Assembly: GCA_003255025.1 (NCBI GenBank) | Contig: QANY01013423.1 | Location: forward strand, 857,779 to 921,778 | Length of the DNA stretch: 64,000 nt | Direction: 5' to 3' | Origin: Datisca glomerata | Lineage: Eukaryota > Streptophyta > Magnoliopsida > Cucurbitales > Datiscaceae | Shown here: piece after piece, positions 13,501 to 26,450 of the stretch | Layout of the letters: each line of letters opens with the position of its first letter | How positions within the stretch are numbered: position 1 is the first letter of the stretch | Made by a program: the position numbers and the translations under genes | Notes under the pieces: model-generated | Seen by the model: only the letters and a program-made list of their open reading frames with translations | What the model was told of the DNA's origin: nothing | The model's database searches: none

Positions 13501-15480
13501 ATATATTATATAAAACATCAACATCTAAATAAAAGAAGTAGGTATGTATCCCCGAATAGACCAAGCTCTTAATGCCTAATCCTTGCATACCGGTTGTAGA
13601 TTTATCCTAACGAAATTAATACAACCGAAAGGATAAAACATAATTTAGTGCACAAATAGAATAACCACATACAGTAGTCCTTCAGCATCATAAATTAAGG
13701 TATGAATCCAAAACCCTAATAAAATTGAATCAACACAACACAAATTTTTTTATCAGTAATCAACACAATACAACTCGAACCAGGCTGGTAATTGAAGTAC
13801 CAGTACGACAAAACCCAAGCTTAATATTGTACTCTTCAGCTTTTTTAATGTACTTTTCACCTTCAAAATGCCATAGATACTGCAACCAATATGATTAAGA
13901 GATTACTTAAGTTTATTAGTTTTAGTTCAGATGGACTACTCTATAGCACTACAATATTCCATGAGCTCGAACAAGCTATAATCTTATAATAGTTTATTAC
14001 TGTAAGGTACAAGGTCCACCAAAACAACCATGAATCTTTCTTGTTCATGTGAGCCAGAGACTAAAGAAATGTATGGTTGAATTCCTGTTCAGTACATCAA
14101 TAAGTAAAAAAATAGTTTGATGTCTTCAAATGAATGCATATATTATGAAACATTCAATACTGTGGCCGATAAGTTGGTTGATGAGATTTTTGTAATATTG
14201 TAAACCCTTTGGATTAACAGGTCCCTTCTATCTAAAAAAAATAGGACACAATTCGGCAAAAGTTTCTAATCCGAGAAAAGAAAGAGGGAAAAACATAACT
14301 TCCTTTATGTAAAAAAGAATGTTATTCGTTTAAATGTTTGACGATTATACTGGGGATGAATCTTGACCAAGGGATGGAATATCTATAATCATCAAGGCCT
14401 ATATCCACCATCAGTTGCACATCTTCCTGCAAAAAAAATCCATCAACTTAATTACATACACAAGATGGCTTCACCGTTATATCTAACTAATTTGGTTTGT
14501 GTTTATAAAACTAGTATTGACTGATGATGGGATAAAGGAGTACTATTTTGTTTCTTCCTCAGTGTGTGTAAAGCACAAAATTCATTGAAAAAGAAAGACT
14601 TAAAAAATATGAGGATTTGGATTCCTGCAACATGAGGATGTTCTACACAATTGAAATTATTTTCTACAATCCACATATATTCTACACAAATTTCTAAATG
14701 ATCCACTAAACTTTTTTTGTTAGGAAAATATAGACCATTGATTAGTTTATTTTTAACATGATTCTCTAACGTTAAATGTCTAATAAACTAGAATCTTGGT
14801 AAGTCACAATGTAAAACTAGAACCTATTCAATGGTTTTACAAATTCTATTATCACAAGTCTATAACAGAATCATAATAGTGACTTTCTTCAAATTTTGAG
14901 TACAACAGGCTACGTCTGAAGGCATATAACAGTACTTACAATGTCCAAAATCTTACATTGATACAATCTTTTGCGTTTCCAAAAATGGTAAAAGTAAAGT
15001 TACTAATCAATCTTCACGGACGAGTATATGAGCCTCGTGAACCAAAAGCATGCATAAATTCCAATGGTTCCAGTCAGCATAAACAATGCATATGAAGCAA
15101 TAAGCATATATCCAAAGTATATCCAAAGTAAAGTAGCCCAGAGATAAGCTTTTTGAGTTCAAGTTTAGCAGAGAAGTAGAACATAGAGTAGAGGAAAAGG
15201 TAGAGTGCATTAAATTACTAATTCGGATCAATCTCCAGAGAATCATGAATATTCAAACTAATTTATTCATAATGTTGAGGTTGGAACATTACCATAAACC
15301 ATATCTGCATACGTTTTCAACAACATTTTTAAACTTTATAAACAACAAAAGATTGGAATGAAGAATAAGAAAAAAATGATCTCACCGTGAAATACCCTCT
15401 AGCCTTAGGTTTGACAGACGACTGAGAGAGCTCCGATTAAAAGGGGTTCACCTCATGACCAAGAATGACGAGATTAGGGC
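10540..15480. other. Long AT-rich stretch without a supported gene
   Basis: About 5 kb with many A-runs and short open frames but no recognisable protein. A short plus-strand piece near 11265-11360 (KKADVERNATLRAKGKGNQ) is open but matches nothing I know. If the CACTA call is right, this would be its non-coding interior. Confidence 0.4.
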
Positions 15481-15933
15481 TGACTCACACGTGCCTAAGT
15501 CGCCTGTAGAGAGAGAGTGAGAGAGTGAGCTAAGATAAATAGATGATATAGAGATAGCAGAGAGAAACATAGAGAGATGATGTACCATACAGAGCTAGAC
15601 AGAGCTGCGAGAGGTAGCTACGAGAGAGAGCATAGAGAAATAGCTGCGAGAGAGGATCTGTGACATAGAGCTGAAAGAGAGAGTTGCAAGAGATGCATGC
15701 AAGAATGAAAGAGCTGAGAGAAAGCTTCGCCTCACGAAGAGAAAGCTCTGTGAGCTTCGCGCGGGGAGAGTGGGGGTTGAAGAGAGAAGCGCTGTGAGAG
15801 AGTGATTTTTTGTGCAACGTCTTTTAGGTTTGAGATTTTTGTTCCCGCGGCCCTTTTACCCTAGCGTAAAAATATGCACTCTCATTGCGTTTTGGTATAA
15901 AACGCCATCCTTGAGTGTAATTAAAGCACTTAA

Positions 15934-15944
15934 TTCTTATAGTG
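15934..15944 (-). repeat. CACTA-type terminal inverted repeat
   Basis: On the minus strand the sequence starts CACTATAAGAA. It is followed inward by AT-rich text and then GC-rich GGGCCGCGGG near 15842-15855, as in the ends of plant CACTA elements. The partner terminus was not found. Confidence 0.45.
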
Positions 15945-16134
15945 AGACCAAGAACTTGTCCAAGTCCTTTTTGCCGATAGTGTTGCTTTGATAGAATCAA
16001 CATTCAACATTCATTCTCATCTTTTCTACAAAGCTTGAGTCTTGAAATCTTGAAATGTATCAATAACTCGCTTTGTTGTTGTTTTGTGTACTCACATGTA
16101 ATGTAACTAAATATCCAGAGAAAATTTTGTCAAG

Positions 16135-16303
16135 TAGCACTAATCAAACATGCATGGGACGTGATTTTGGAAGCGACTAGTACTAATCAAATGTTAGAGG
16201 GTGTGATTTTGGAAGCGACTAGCACTAATCAAAGGCTAGAAAACGTGAATTTAGAAATGACTAGCACTAATTAAAGACTAGGGGATGTGAAAGAAAATAA
16301 CTT
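16135..16303. repeat. Tandem repeat, ~42 bp unit, four copies
   Basis: TAGCACTAATCAAA-type units begin at 16135, 16178, 16220 and 16262. Each is followed by a variable TAG.GG.GTGATTTTGGAAGCGAC segment. The middle two are the best preserved. Not coding. Confidence 0.75.
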
Positions 16304-16709
16304 TTGAAGACATATTAGCACTTAGTACGGTATAAGGCTAAAAGACGAAAAAAGATTGAAAATAATGCTTATCGTTGAAACTTGCATTCTTGGAGAATTC
16401 TCGGAAAAGCAAGACTTTCGCCCTCGTTTGAAGACCACATGTTTTTTTTTTAAATTATTAAGGATGTTCTTCTACATCAATCGTGATGAGGATTTATCCG
16501 TACTTATATACATGTTAGGGCATCTCACCTAACACCAATTCATTTCGAGTAAACAAAAATCACTGCCAACTTTTCCTATAACATACTCGCTAACCACCAC
16601 TTGTTTGATAATTAAAACAAAACAGTGAACAACCGATTTTAGATTTTACACATAAAAGAATATTTTTTCTTTAGAGTAATTATACATAGACCAAGTAATG
16701 TGGCAATTA

Positions 16710-18404
16710 ATCTGGTCGTCGCGGCGCGTGCACGAAAAAAGCATGAAAGCACGTGACCTTTAAAAAAATTAAACTTTTAATAAAAATTGAATCTTTTAAT
16801 AAAACAAAACTTGTGCAACGCCACGATAATCAAATAAAAAATTTTATTGAAAACTTTTTTTTCAATCATTCAGGATCCATTATAAATTTATAAGTTAAAT
16901 CTACATCATATCCGTACTTACTACAGTGTTGCACACTCACTATTGTAGTGCCACACGGCACCACAGTAGTCCATGTCAATTTCTGATACTCTATCAGTGA
17001 TTGACACATGGTAATTACTACGAATTAAATATTTATTTTCATCAGATAATTATTTAGATATCAGTTAATCTGAAATTAACATATCTGATTATCTCTATTA
17101 ACTAACTATATGTTATTTCACAAATAATAGATTTAGATGATTTAAATTATTATCTAATAATAATTTAATTATCTAACTTTATAAATTAGATATTCTGTCT
17201 CACTTATCAATAATTAAAAAATCGATAATTATTTATATATATAGTTTCTGAAAATTATATTTAAATATATAAATAATTTAATTAATTAATTTTTAATTAA
17301 TTAATCATATATAATTATCTCATAATTATGTATTTACCCCAGAATAAAAATTCTTTTTGCAGGTCAGACCTTTTCTCGTGCCTGAAATACTCACACCCTA
17401 GACAACATAGTATAGAGGTGACTTGGGGAACAATGACATATAATCCTAAGCTCCAATAAACTAGATTATTAGTTAAACTATTTAATTAATAAATCTTATT
17501 TATTACTTTCATTATTACTCCACTATAAATATGGAATTGCATTCTTAGAGATTATAGAATGCATTTATAAAGTATTCTCATGTAGTCCACTGAAATAATT
17601 ATTTCACGTAATTACGTCCTCCAATTATTGGTTCGTAAATTAGAACTAATCAAAAGTATCATTTTACCTATATAATTACCTCTTCATCCTTAAGTACCAT
17701 TAATCCACTAGTGAATGACTAATTTATAATTTTATTATAAATTTGAGCTCAATAACTATTCAGTTCCAGAATTAACACTTGAGGGAACCAATATACGATC
17801 CGTTAGGAAAGCTTAGATTCCAAATCTTATAAGATCATGCCCTCAGCCATCCACATCACTGAATCTCCAAAACAAAAGTCACTAGCCTGATTAACAAACA
17901 GACATTAACGAGTGAATCAAAAGATCCAGTAGACATGCATAGGAGTTCATGACTACTCAGGATTTAGACTTATCTACATATGATCATCGAATTGATGTGT
18001 ATTAAATCTTTATGATAAACGTCACGCTAATAAAGATATTAATTCACATCAGTTTTGTTATATATAATCTTATTATATAAAGCACATTCACTAAGTTGTT
18101 TATCCACATCAATGATTCAGATCTAGATCACACGCATTCATAATGCTTAGTGAATCGTTCTAGGAACCATTCATTAAAGATTTCATACTTTAATATGTTG
18201 ATAATAATTTTATTAATTATCTATGATCTTAATCCGCTCGTACTAATACAAGATTATAGTATCATTAATGAATATGAAATTTTCATATATTTGTATAAAT
18301 TATTCAACAATAATTTAAAAGAACAATTATAACAAAAATGTAATCTTCTTTAAATTTCATATCAAAACGTCAATACACATGTTTTGAATGCATAACCCCC
18401 AACA
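16710..18404 (-). repeat. 3' LTR of the large copia element (left copy)
   Basis: About 1.7 kb, ending CCCCCAACA at 18404. It aligns with 24232-26450 throughout (for example the shared GCGGCGCGTGC near the start and the CATAACC..CCAACA end), except for about 520 bp absent here near 16915. On the plus strand it begins ATCTGGTC where the other copy has TGCTGGTC, so the terminal bases have mutated. Confidence 0.9.
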
Positions 18405-18425
18405 ATCTCCCACTTGCCCTAGTGG
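18405..18425 (-). promoter_or_regulatory. Polypurine tract of the large copia element
   Basis: On the minus strand GGGCAAGTGGGAGAT abuts the LTR start TGTTGGGGG. This is the standard copia plus-strand primer position and sequence style. Confidence 0.8.
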
Positions 18426-18429
18426 AATC

Positions 18430-20170
18430 TCTATTAATCTCATGTTACGCAGGTGACCCTCAAATGACTTCGCAGGAAGTGTCTTTGTAAAAGGATCAAC
18501 CAGATCCTATTCCGATGTTATCTTCATAACAATCACATCCCATCGATGCAAGATTTCTCTTACAATATGATATTTCCTCTTTATGTGCTTGCGCCTCTTG
18601 TGACTTATCGGTTCCTTGGAATTTGCTACTGCCCACTATTATCATAGTATAGGATGAGTGGCTTGTCCATATCTGGAACTACTTCCAGATCAGAGTAAAC
18701 TTTCTGAGCCATTCTGTCTCTTTTGCAGCTTCACAAGTCGATATATATTCGGCTTGGGGTCTGCAATGCTGGATTGTTTAATATTTCTTCAGACTACAGC
18801 TCCTCCACCTGGGGCGAATATTGATCCAGACGTCGACTTTCAACTGTCTTTGTCTGATTGAAAATCAGAATCAGTATATCCAGTGGGGTTCAGGTCTCCA
18901 CCTGAATAAACAAGCATATAGTTTCTCGTTCTCCTAAGATACTTGAGAATGTATTTTACTGCAATCCAGTGTTCCAAACCTGGATTCAATTGATAACGAC
19001 TGACAATTCTCACTACATAACAGATGTTCGGTCTCGTACACAACATGACATACATCAGACTTCCAACTGCTGAACCTTTTCATATCCCCTTCCTCCTGAG
19101 GTGTCTTAGGACATTATTTCTTGGATAGGACAATTCCATGTCTGGTCGGTTGTTGACCTTTCTTGGAATTCTCCATAGAGAATCTCTCCAGCACCTTATC
19201 AATATAAGATACCTAAGAAAGTGCCACGAACTTATTCTTTCTAGACCTTAGGATTTGGATGCCTAGAACATAGCTCGTTTCTCCCAAATATTTCATTTGA
19301 AATATTTCAGCTAACCACTTCTTTATCTTTGACAAAGTTTCTACATCATTCTCAATGAGTAGAATACCATCAACATAAAGAACTAAGAAAACCACTATCT
19401 TATCTTTGGTGTATTTATAAACATAGGCTTCGTCAACATTTTGCTCGAAGCCGTAAGACTTTATAATCTCATCAAAGGTAAGATTTCAAGATCTAGATGT
19501 TTGCTTTAATCCATAACTGAATTTAAGCAACTTGCATACTTTCTGATATTGCCCCTTTTGTACGAACAATTCTGGTTGCATCATATAGATGCTTTCTTCA
19601 AGAGAGTCATTCAAAAAAATTATTTTGACGTTCATTTGCACTATATCATAGTCAAAATTAGCGGTTATGGACAAAAGGATGCGAATAGATTTAGCATGGT
19701 CACAGGGGATAATGTCTCTTCATAATCGACTCCCTCCATTTGTGTATAACCCTTGACTACTAACCGTGCCTTGAAAGTCTATACTTTCCCATCTGTAACT
19801 CTTTTCTTCTTGAAGATTCATTTACATCCAATGGACCTGACATCTTCAGGTGGATCTACAAGTTCCCAAATGGAATTGGAATACATAGATTCTATTTCCT
19901 GGTTCATGGCATCTTGCCATTTCTCCTTTTTAGGACCATCCATTGCTTCTTCCTAAGATAATGGATCGTCCTTATTAGTGTCTGACACTAGGGCATGTGG
20001 CTTTAGTTTACAGCAAACTGATTGTCTCATAACCCTCCCATTACAACGTTGCACTAAGGTTTCCTTTGCAAGAACTGTGGTTTCTCTGGTTTGTCATTTA
20101 TCAATAGAAATTGAAGGTGGTATGATCTCATCAGTCGGTAATTCCTCGAGAACTACTTTGCTCTGAGGTT
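18430..20170 (-). pseudogene. copia reverse transcriptase and RNase H (broken)
   Basis: On the minus strand the reverse transcriptase blocks run from about 19960 to 19080. QMNVKIIFLNDSLEESIYMMQP is near 19565-19640. The catalytic block near 19365-19390 reads YVDGILL instead of YVDD, so the second catalytic Asp is lost. Then LGETSYVLGIQI and the CTRPNICYVVRIVSRYQ block (19000-19040) follow. RNase H text GYTDSDFQSDKD is at about 18845-18885 and continues to 18430 in several frames. Stops occur throughout. Confidence 0.88.
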
Positions 20171-21330
20171 TGTAGTTTTGCATATAGCCATGCTCAAGAA
20201 AGATTTCATTTATCGACACAAACACCTTTTGATGATTGTGACTATAAAAGTACCCACATCTAGTCTTTAGAGAATAGCCAACGAATATACATACCTCAAA
20301 ACTTGAGTCTAACTTTCCGGTGTTGGATCTAAGAATGTGAGCTGGACACCCTCATATACGAAAATGACACAAACTAGGTTAAGAGTCATTCCATAACTCT
20401 AAAGGCATATTGCTTACAAACTTAGAGGGCACTACATTCAAAATGTAAGTTATCGTATGTAGTGCATATCCCCAAAATATAAGTGACAATAATGAATAGC
20501 TTAACGTCGACCTAACCATATTTAATATGGTTCAATTTTCCCTCTCTACAACACCATTTCGCTGTGGTGTTCCAGGTGTTGTGAGTTGGGATAGGATTCT
20601 ACACTCCAGCAAATAATCCTTGAATTCTAAATCCAAGTATTCACCACCTCGATCGGATCGAAAGGTTTTCAATGATTTAACTAATTGCTTTTCAACTTCA
20701 TCCTTGAAGTCTTTAAACTTTCCAAAAGTTCCAAACTTTTAATGCATTAGGTAACTATAACCATATCTTGAGTAGTCGCCAATGAAAGTGACAAAATACT
20801 CATACTCACCTCTAGCTTGTACATTGATCGATCCGCAGACATCCCTATGTACTAACTCAAGTGATTCCTTGGCTCTTTGGCCCTTTCCTATGAAAGTATC
20901 TTGGTCATTTTACCCTCTAGACAGGATTCACAAACAAGAAGAGTTTCAACTTTTAGATCTCTTAAAGCACCATGCTTTGTTAACATGTTTAACCTATCAA
21001 GATTAATATGCATCAACCTAAGATGCCATAAATATGTGTTCTCATCATGAGAAATTCTTTTTCGTTTGTTATTTTTAGGTTTTACTACTTAACGTGTGTT
21101 CAGTCGGTTTAAGCATACAGAGTCCGTTTATAATTTTAGTATGGAAGATATTGAATCCATCCTTAGAAATAATAAACTCTTTATTAATGAAAGAAACTTT
21201 GAATACATGTTCTTGTAAAAAATAAAAAAGAAATCAAATTCTGAAAAACCAAGAATATAACAAACATCGTTTAAAACTAAGTAATTATATCCAAAAAGTA
21301 AACGGGTTGTCCCTAATGCTTTACCTGACA
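20171..21330 (-). pseudogene. copia integrase region (broken)
   Basis: This is the minus-strand stretch between the protease/gag part and reverse transcriptase. The fragments fit the integrase core and the C-terminal text of copia polyproteins (for example the LAHIHRDVCGSI-like area near 20820-20860 and the GYPKATRGYYFY-like area near 20220-20290). No long frame is left open. Confidence 0.65.
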
Positions 21331-21339
21331 AGAGCGCAC

Positions 21340-22140
21340 AACTGCCAACTCTCAAAATGACATCGCCATCAACCAGCTCCCTTGACAAATCAAGCATTTG
21401 CAAAGAAGAACATACATGGTTTATTGAATCAAGTATCCAGGATGACAAATCATATTCCACTAAACAAGCTTCAAGTACAAGTATATCATATTTACCTTTC
21501 TTTTTCAGCTCAGAGAGATACTTGTTATAGTTTCTCTTCCAATGACCTTCAACCCTACAGTGGAAACACTTTCCTTTGGACTTGTTGTCTTTCTTGATCT
21601 TATTGGCTTTCGGCGTCTTAGCTTTCTTTACTCTTTTGTTCTTACCCTCGTCCTTACCATTGTTCTTCTTCCTGTTCTTGTTCTTAACAATATTGGAAGA
21701 AGGCTTTTGCTCGACAATATTTGTCTCACCCTCTTTGGTCATTCTAAGGTTGAGTGACTCAAAATTCTATAGTTCATTCAACAATTGGGTCATGTTAAAT
21801 TGTAACTTGTTCATAACATAGTTGGTCGTGAAAGTAGACAAAGCTAGTATGAGCGACTCTAGTATGATGCTAATTGAGTCTGTTCATCAATGGTCGCATC
21901 ATGTACTTCTACCTCGTGCATTATGTTGATAATGTTCAAAACATGTTCTCGAACAGAAGTATCCTTCCTCATCTTAGTTGTCCTATAGCTTCTAGTTGCC
22001 TCATGAGGACTTTGACCGAACTGCTGCCCAAACATTACATGTAAAGATTCCATAATCTCATAGGCAGTCTCTATGTTTTCATGATTGGTTCTCAGAACAT
22101 CATTCATGCTCACAAGCATGTAGCACTTCACCTTGTTGTT
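21340..22140 (-). pseudogene. copia gag with CCHC zinc knuckle and protease start
   Basis: Minus strand. Residues from 22131 down to 21859 (90 codons) give the gag body, with MKCYMLVSMNDVLRTNHEN and MESLHVMFGQQ. The frame breaks and resumes at 21742 with a lysine-rich linker, then the knuckle CFHCRVEGHWKRNYNKY near 21530-21580. This is C-x2-C-x4-H-x4 with Asn where the last Cys is expected. The SSWILDSINHVCSS text near 21410-21450 is the protease site, with the expected DSG changed to DSI. Confidence 0.85.
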
Positions 22141-22199
22141 TCATATGATTCAAGCATCATATTTGCCCACACATTTCATGATTGGTTCTCAGGACATTC

Positions 22200-24215
22200 T
22201 TCAATAAGAACGAAGTTATGGCTCTCACAAATCAGCATTAAATTAATATTTTATTTTTAATGTATAAAATTATCACCATTCAATTTCTCAAGAGCGAGTA
22301 AAGCAGTAACATGGTTGTTCATGGTAGACATAATATTGATAACTGAAATTTAAAACATACACGATTCAATATAATTGATAAATATCTAGTATTCGAAAAG
22401 TAAACGTGATACATGAATACAATCATAATAAACATGTAAATTTGGCATTTAATAATCACGATAAAACAACCAAACGATTAATGTGTCGCCTTAGGGTCGT
22501 CAGATTAACCTCAAATTGTCTATGAGACATTCTCATCCTTCTTAATTAAACCTTAAAATATTTCATATTTTTTCTTTTAACAATAAAGTATCGCTTGTTC
22601 GGTCAAGTCACAACTATCCACATGAAATCTTAATTGTGACTTTGTGAATGTAACTCATCATTTTAAATTCCATGATTTCATTTAGAGTATGCCGCCTTAG
22701 GGTCGGTCAAAACTAAACTACATCACTTCCTCCTATCTTCTGAAGAAGTCCAACCTTGGTATTGGTACAGCTCAAAACCTTCCTTAGGGAGATGAAAACA
22801 AAACCATCTTGAAATCCTCACAATGTTGTACTGATGATGGAGACCATAGGTTACATTGACATGTCAACCTTCTTCCACTCACTATTTTAGGATAATGTGT
22901 TTCTATTTTAACTAATCAATTAATTTCAAATTAATTACTAGTTAAAATAATAACCCTATGAATATTTAATTATCAGTTAATCAAATCTCATTGGTCTAAG
23001 TTCATTTAACGTTCTAAAGCGACTAATTCATAATTAGGTTAACTTAGATTAACTAATTAATTATATTCATCAAACTTTAATAAAACTCTTTTACTAAAGT
23101 CGGTTAACCTAAAGGTTACTATAGCCTTTAGTGTTGTGTGATTATCAAGCTTTAACTAGTTAAAACCTAGCATTTTACATGCAATTCATTTCATAAAGCA
23201 ATACATATAGCATATTAGGACAAGCCTAATAAATCATGTTTCTACATATGAGATGCATGATTAAATAAAATTATGTGAGATGTTCATGTATGGCATGTGA
23301 TCGACTAATGCATGGACATGTTATCAAATATAACAATTAAATAAAATAATAATGGACCGGTGACTATTGGGTATTTCTAAATTATAACTCTTGAAATAAG
23401 GAAATAAAATTACAAAGCGGACTTCAAGAATACATATTTCCCAAATATTGTCTTCTCCTCCTGATGTCCATCTTCATAATCTTCAAGTTTTGAACAAAAC
23501 CATATTTAATTAAAACTATTTTTCTTAAGTAAAACAATTTCTATAATTATCCATTTTAATATAATTGACTTTGACTTAGTAAAATAAATAGTTTATTTGA
23601 TTTGGGCAAACTTTGGTCAAACCCAATCAACCTATTAATTTTTAATTTCATAAAATCAAAAATTAATAATTAATTTTAAAATTACATTAATTTCAAAATT
23701 TAAATGAATAATTAAAAGATTTAGGGTTTTAATGAAACACTTATACGATAGAGTTGGTTTCATGGTTTGTTGAAAAATTTCTTAAAACATGACAACAGTT
23801 GTCGCCGACGATAGAACTCTCCGATCACTGCCGGCAGCCGCCTGCCACGCCGGACAGCTACTGTTCATCACCAGTATAGCACCATCGGTAGTGTTCACCT
23901 CCGTTGGAACAGTAAATTTCTGGCGTGAACAATATTTCTACCATTCGTCTCGTGCCTTCTTCGTCTTTTCTCGCGTTTGGAATAATTACAATAATATTCA
24001 AAATAAAATTACAAAAATTCCGACGTCTCAATTCAGCTTACACAAGATCTAGGAAAAAAAATAAACTAAAACATAACCCAATAATCACCATACAATTAAC
24101 GATCCATTATTTTTCATACATTCAAAAAACATAACCATTCATCATCATACATATCTCATATTATATGAATAGTGTAAGACAACCACACATCATTTAACAT
24201 ATAAATATATAAAGA
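22200..24215 (-). other. Untranslated leader of the large copia element
   Basis: About 2 kb between the PBS and gag without conserved coding. Two places share GCCGCCTTAGGGTCG-like text (near 22485 and 22690), a short internal duplication. A GC-richer patch at 23789-23900 is open on both strands but resembles no protein I know. Confidence 0.5.
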
Positions 24216-24216
24216 T

Positions 24217-24230
24217 CGCTCAAATACCAC
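24217..24230 (-). promoter_or_regulatory. Primer binding site of the large copia element
   Basis: On the minus strand, TGGTATTTGAGC lies a few bases inside the LTR edge. It differs by two bases from the TGGTATCAGAGC that pairs with initiator tRNA-Met, the usual copia primer. Confidence 0.8.
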
Positions 24231-24231
24231 T

Positions 24232-25257
24232 TGCTGGTCATTGCGGCGCGTGCGTGGCGGAAGCATGAAGTCGCGTGCCCTTTTAAAAAAATATTTTTTT
24301 TAAAAAATTGAATATTTTAATAAAACAAAACTTGCGCAATGCCACGATAACCAAATAAAAACTTTTATTAAAAATTATTTTTCAATCAGTCAGGATCAAT
24401 TTTATATTTATAAGTTAATCTACAACATACAAGGTTAGGAATCATACACCTCTTATAGTCTATATCAAGTATCCTTGCAAAAATTGATCGATCCTCCATT
24501 CCCACAAAATCGTTCCAATGATCAATAAACTCTAAGATCCACACCAAGATCTTCCAAGTCAATGCTCAACGTACTAGGACGTGTGTGGGCATGTAGAATA
24601 TTATAATACAGTTTTTATGTCTCTAGATATTCTCAACACATGAGATCTAAAGATTTACTGAGAATGATTTTAGTGAAACAATTCTCTAAAAGAACGTGAA
24701 AATTATTTTTTTAGAGATTTGATTAACGTTTAATCAAAGAAAATCTCTCTGACACCAATCGTATTCTCAATTCAACTCTTGATTAACGAAATGATGATCT
24801 GATAAACTAATTCTCTCCTCTTCTTTCAACAACCAAGGTCATTAGAATAATATACGTATATATTCTAGATAATGACGTATATGATATTTAGGGTTAAACT
24901 TAAATAATATTTAATTATAAAATTACCAATTGCAGTGGGACCCACTGTAGTTGTGCACAACTGTAGTGCCACATTGCAGTGCCACGTGGCACCACAGTAG
25001 TCCATGTTAATTTCTGATATCCTATCAGGGATTGACATGTGGTAATTATTGTGAATTAAATATTTACTTTAATTAGATAATTATCTAGATATCAGTTAAT
25101 TTAAAATTAACATATCTGATTATCCCTATCAACTAACTTATATGTTATTTCACAAATAACAGATTTAGTTTATTTAAATTATTATCTAATAATAATTTAA
25201 TTATCTAATTTCACTAATTAGATATTATGTCTCATTTATCGATAATTAAAAAATCGA

Positions 25258-25293
<36 letters not shown>

Positions 25294-26450
25294 CTGAAAA
25301 TTATCTTTAAATATATAAATAATTCAATTAATTAATTTTTAATTAATTAATCACACATAATTATCTCATAATTATATATTTGTCCCAAAATAAAAATTTC
25401 TTTTGTAAGTCAGCCATTTTCTCATGTCCTGAAATACTCACACCCTAGACAACATAGTATAGAGGTGACATGGGGACCATGGACCTACAATCCTAAGCTC
25501 CAATAAACCATATTATTAATTAAACTCCTTAATTAAATAATTTTATTTATTAATTCCATTATTACTCTACTATAAATATAAAATTACACTTTTAGAGATC
25601 ATAGAATGTATTTACAAAGTATTCTCATGCAGTCCACTAACATATCATTTCATGTAGTTATGTCATTCAATTATTAGTTCGTAAATTAAAACTAGTCAAA
25701 ATTATCTTTTTACCCCTCTAATTACCTATTGATCCTTAAGTACCATTTATCCACTAGTGAATGCCTAATTTATAATCTTATTATAAATTTGAGATCAATA
25801 ACCATTCAGTTTCAGAATTAATACTTGAAAGAACCAATATACGATTCGTTAGAAAAGCTTAAATTCTAAATATTGTAAGATTTTGTCCCCAGCCATCCAC
25901 ATCGTTGAATCTCCAAAATAAAAGTCACTAGATTGATTAACAAACATACTTTAACAAATGAATCAAAAGATCCAGTAGACATGCATAGGTGTTCATGACT
26001 ACTCAGGATTCAGATTGATCTACACATGATCATCGAATTGATGTGTATTAAATCTTTATGATAAATAGCACGTTAATAAAGATATTAATTCACATCGGTA
26101 CTGCCATATATAATCTTATTATATAAAGTACATTCACTAAGATGTCTATCCACATCAATGATCTGGATCTAGATCACACGCATTCATAATGCTTAGTGAA
26201 CCGTACTAGCAACTATTCATTAAAGATTCCATACTTTAATATGTTACTAACAATTTTATTCATTATCTATGATATTATTCCTCTCGTACTAATACAATAC
26301 CATAGCCTCATTAATGAATATAAAATTTTCAGATATTTATATAAATTATTCAACAATAATATAAAAAAACAATTATAAGAAAAATATAATCCTCTTTAAA
26401 TTTCATATCAAAATGTCGATACACATGCTTTCAGGGCATAACCTCCAACA
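24232..26450 (-). repeat. 5' LTR of the large copia element (right copy)
   Basis: About 2.2 kb, TG...CA on the plus strand (TGCTGGTC to CCTCCAACA). It matches 16710-18404 but has about 520 bp more, roughly 24430-24950. It contains a TA run (25263-25289) that is shorter in the other copy. Confidence 0.9.

Larger units (their letters stand above)
9815..15944 (-). mobile_element. Possible CACTA (En/Spm)-like DNA transposon remnant
   Basis: The right edge reads TTCTTATAGTG on the plus strand (ending 15944), the complement of a CACTATAAGAA start typical of CACTA elements. The left part (9841-9975) has ~33 bp direct repeats of the subterminal type. GC-richer purine/pyrimidine sequence at 15480-15830 would be the leader of a minus-strand transcript. 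Minus-strand text at 10250-10400 is proline-rich (APPPPNQGKPPSRPHRVPPP). I found no transposase domain and no matching left terminus, so this could be a non-autonomous derivative or an over-call across unrelated sequence. Confidence 0.4.
16710..26450 (-). mobile_element. Large Ty1/copia retrotransposon with two LTRs, minus strand
   Basis: Two long homologous LTRs (16710-18404 and 24232-26450) enclose copia coding in minus orientation: gag, zinc knuckle, integrase, reverse transcriptase, RNase H. A PBS adjoins the right LTR and a PPT adjoins the left LTR. The flanks carry the same 5 bp AATTA (16705-16709 and 26451-26455). The total is about 9.7 kb, with a ~2 kb largely non-coding leader. Many stops and a mutated catalytic motif make it inactive. 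Confidence 0.9.

Noticed and set aside
15530..15817. 95-codon Ser/Leu-rich minus-strand frame
   Set aside because: Derived from GAGAGA/CTCTCT simple sequence, probably leader-like and not coding.
18150..18332. Plus-strand frame also found at 26196-26378
   Set aside because: The apparent conservation only reflects that both are the same place in the two copia LTRs.
23789..24052. Plus-strand frame with a GC-rich start
   Set aside because: Lies in the copia leader; no known domain and no support from the other strand.
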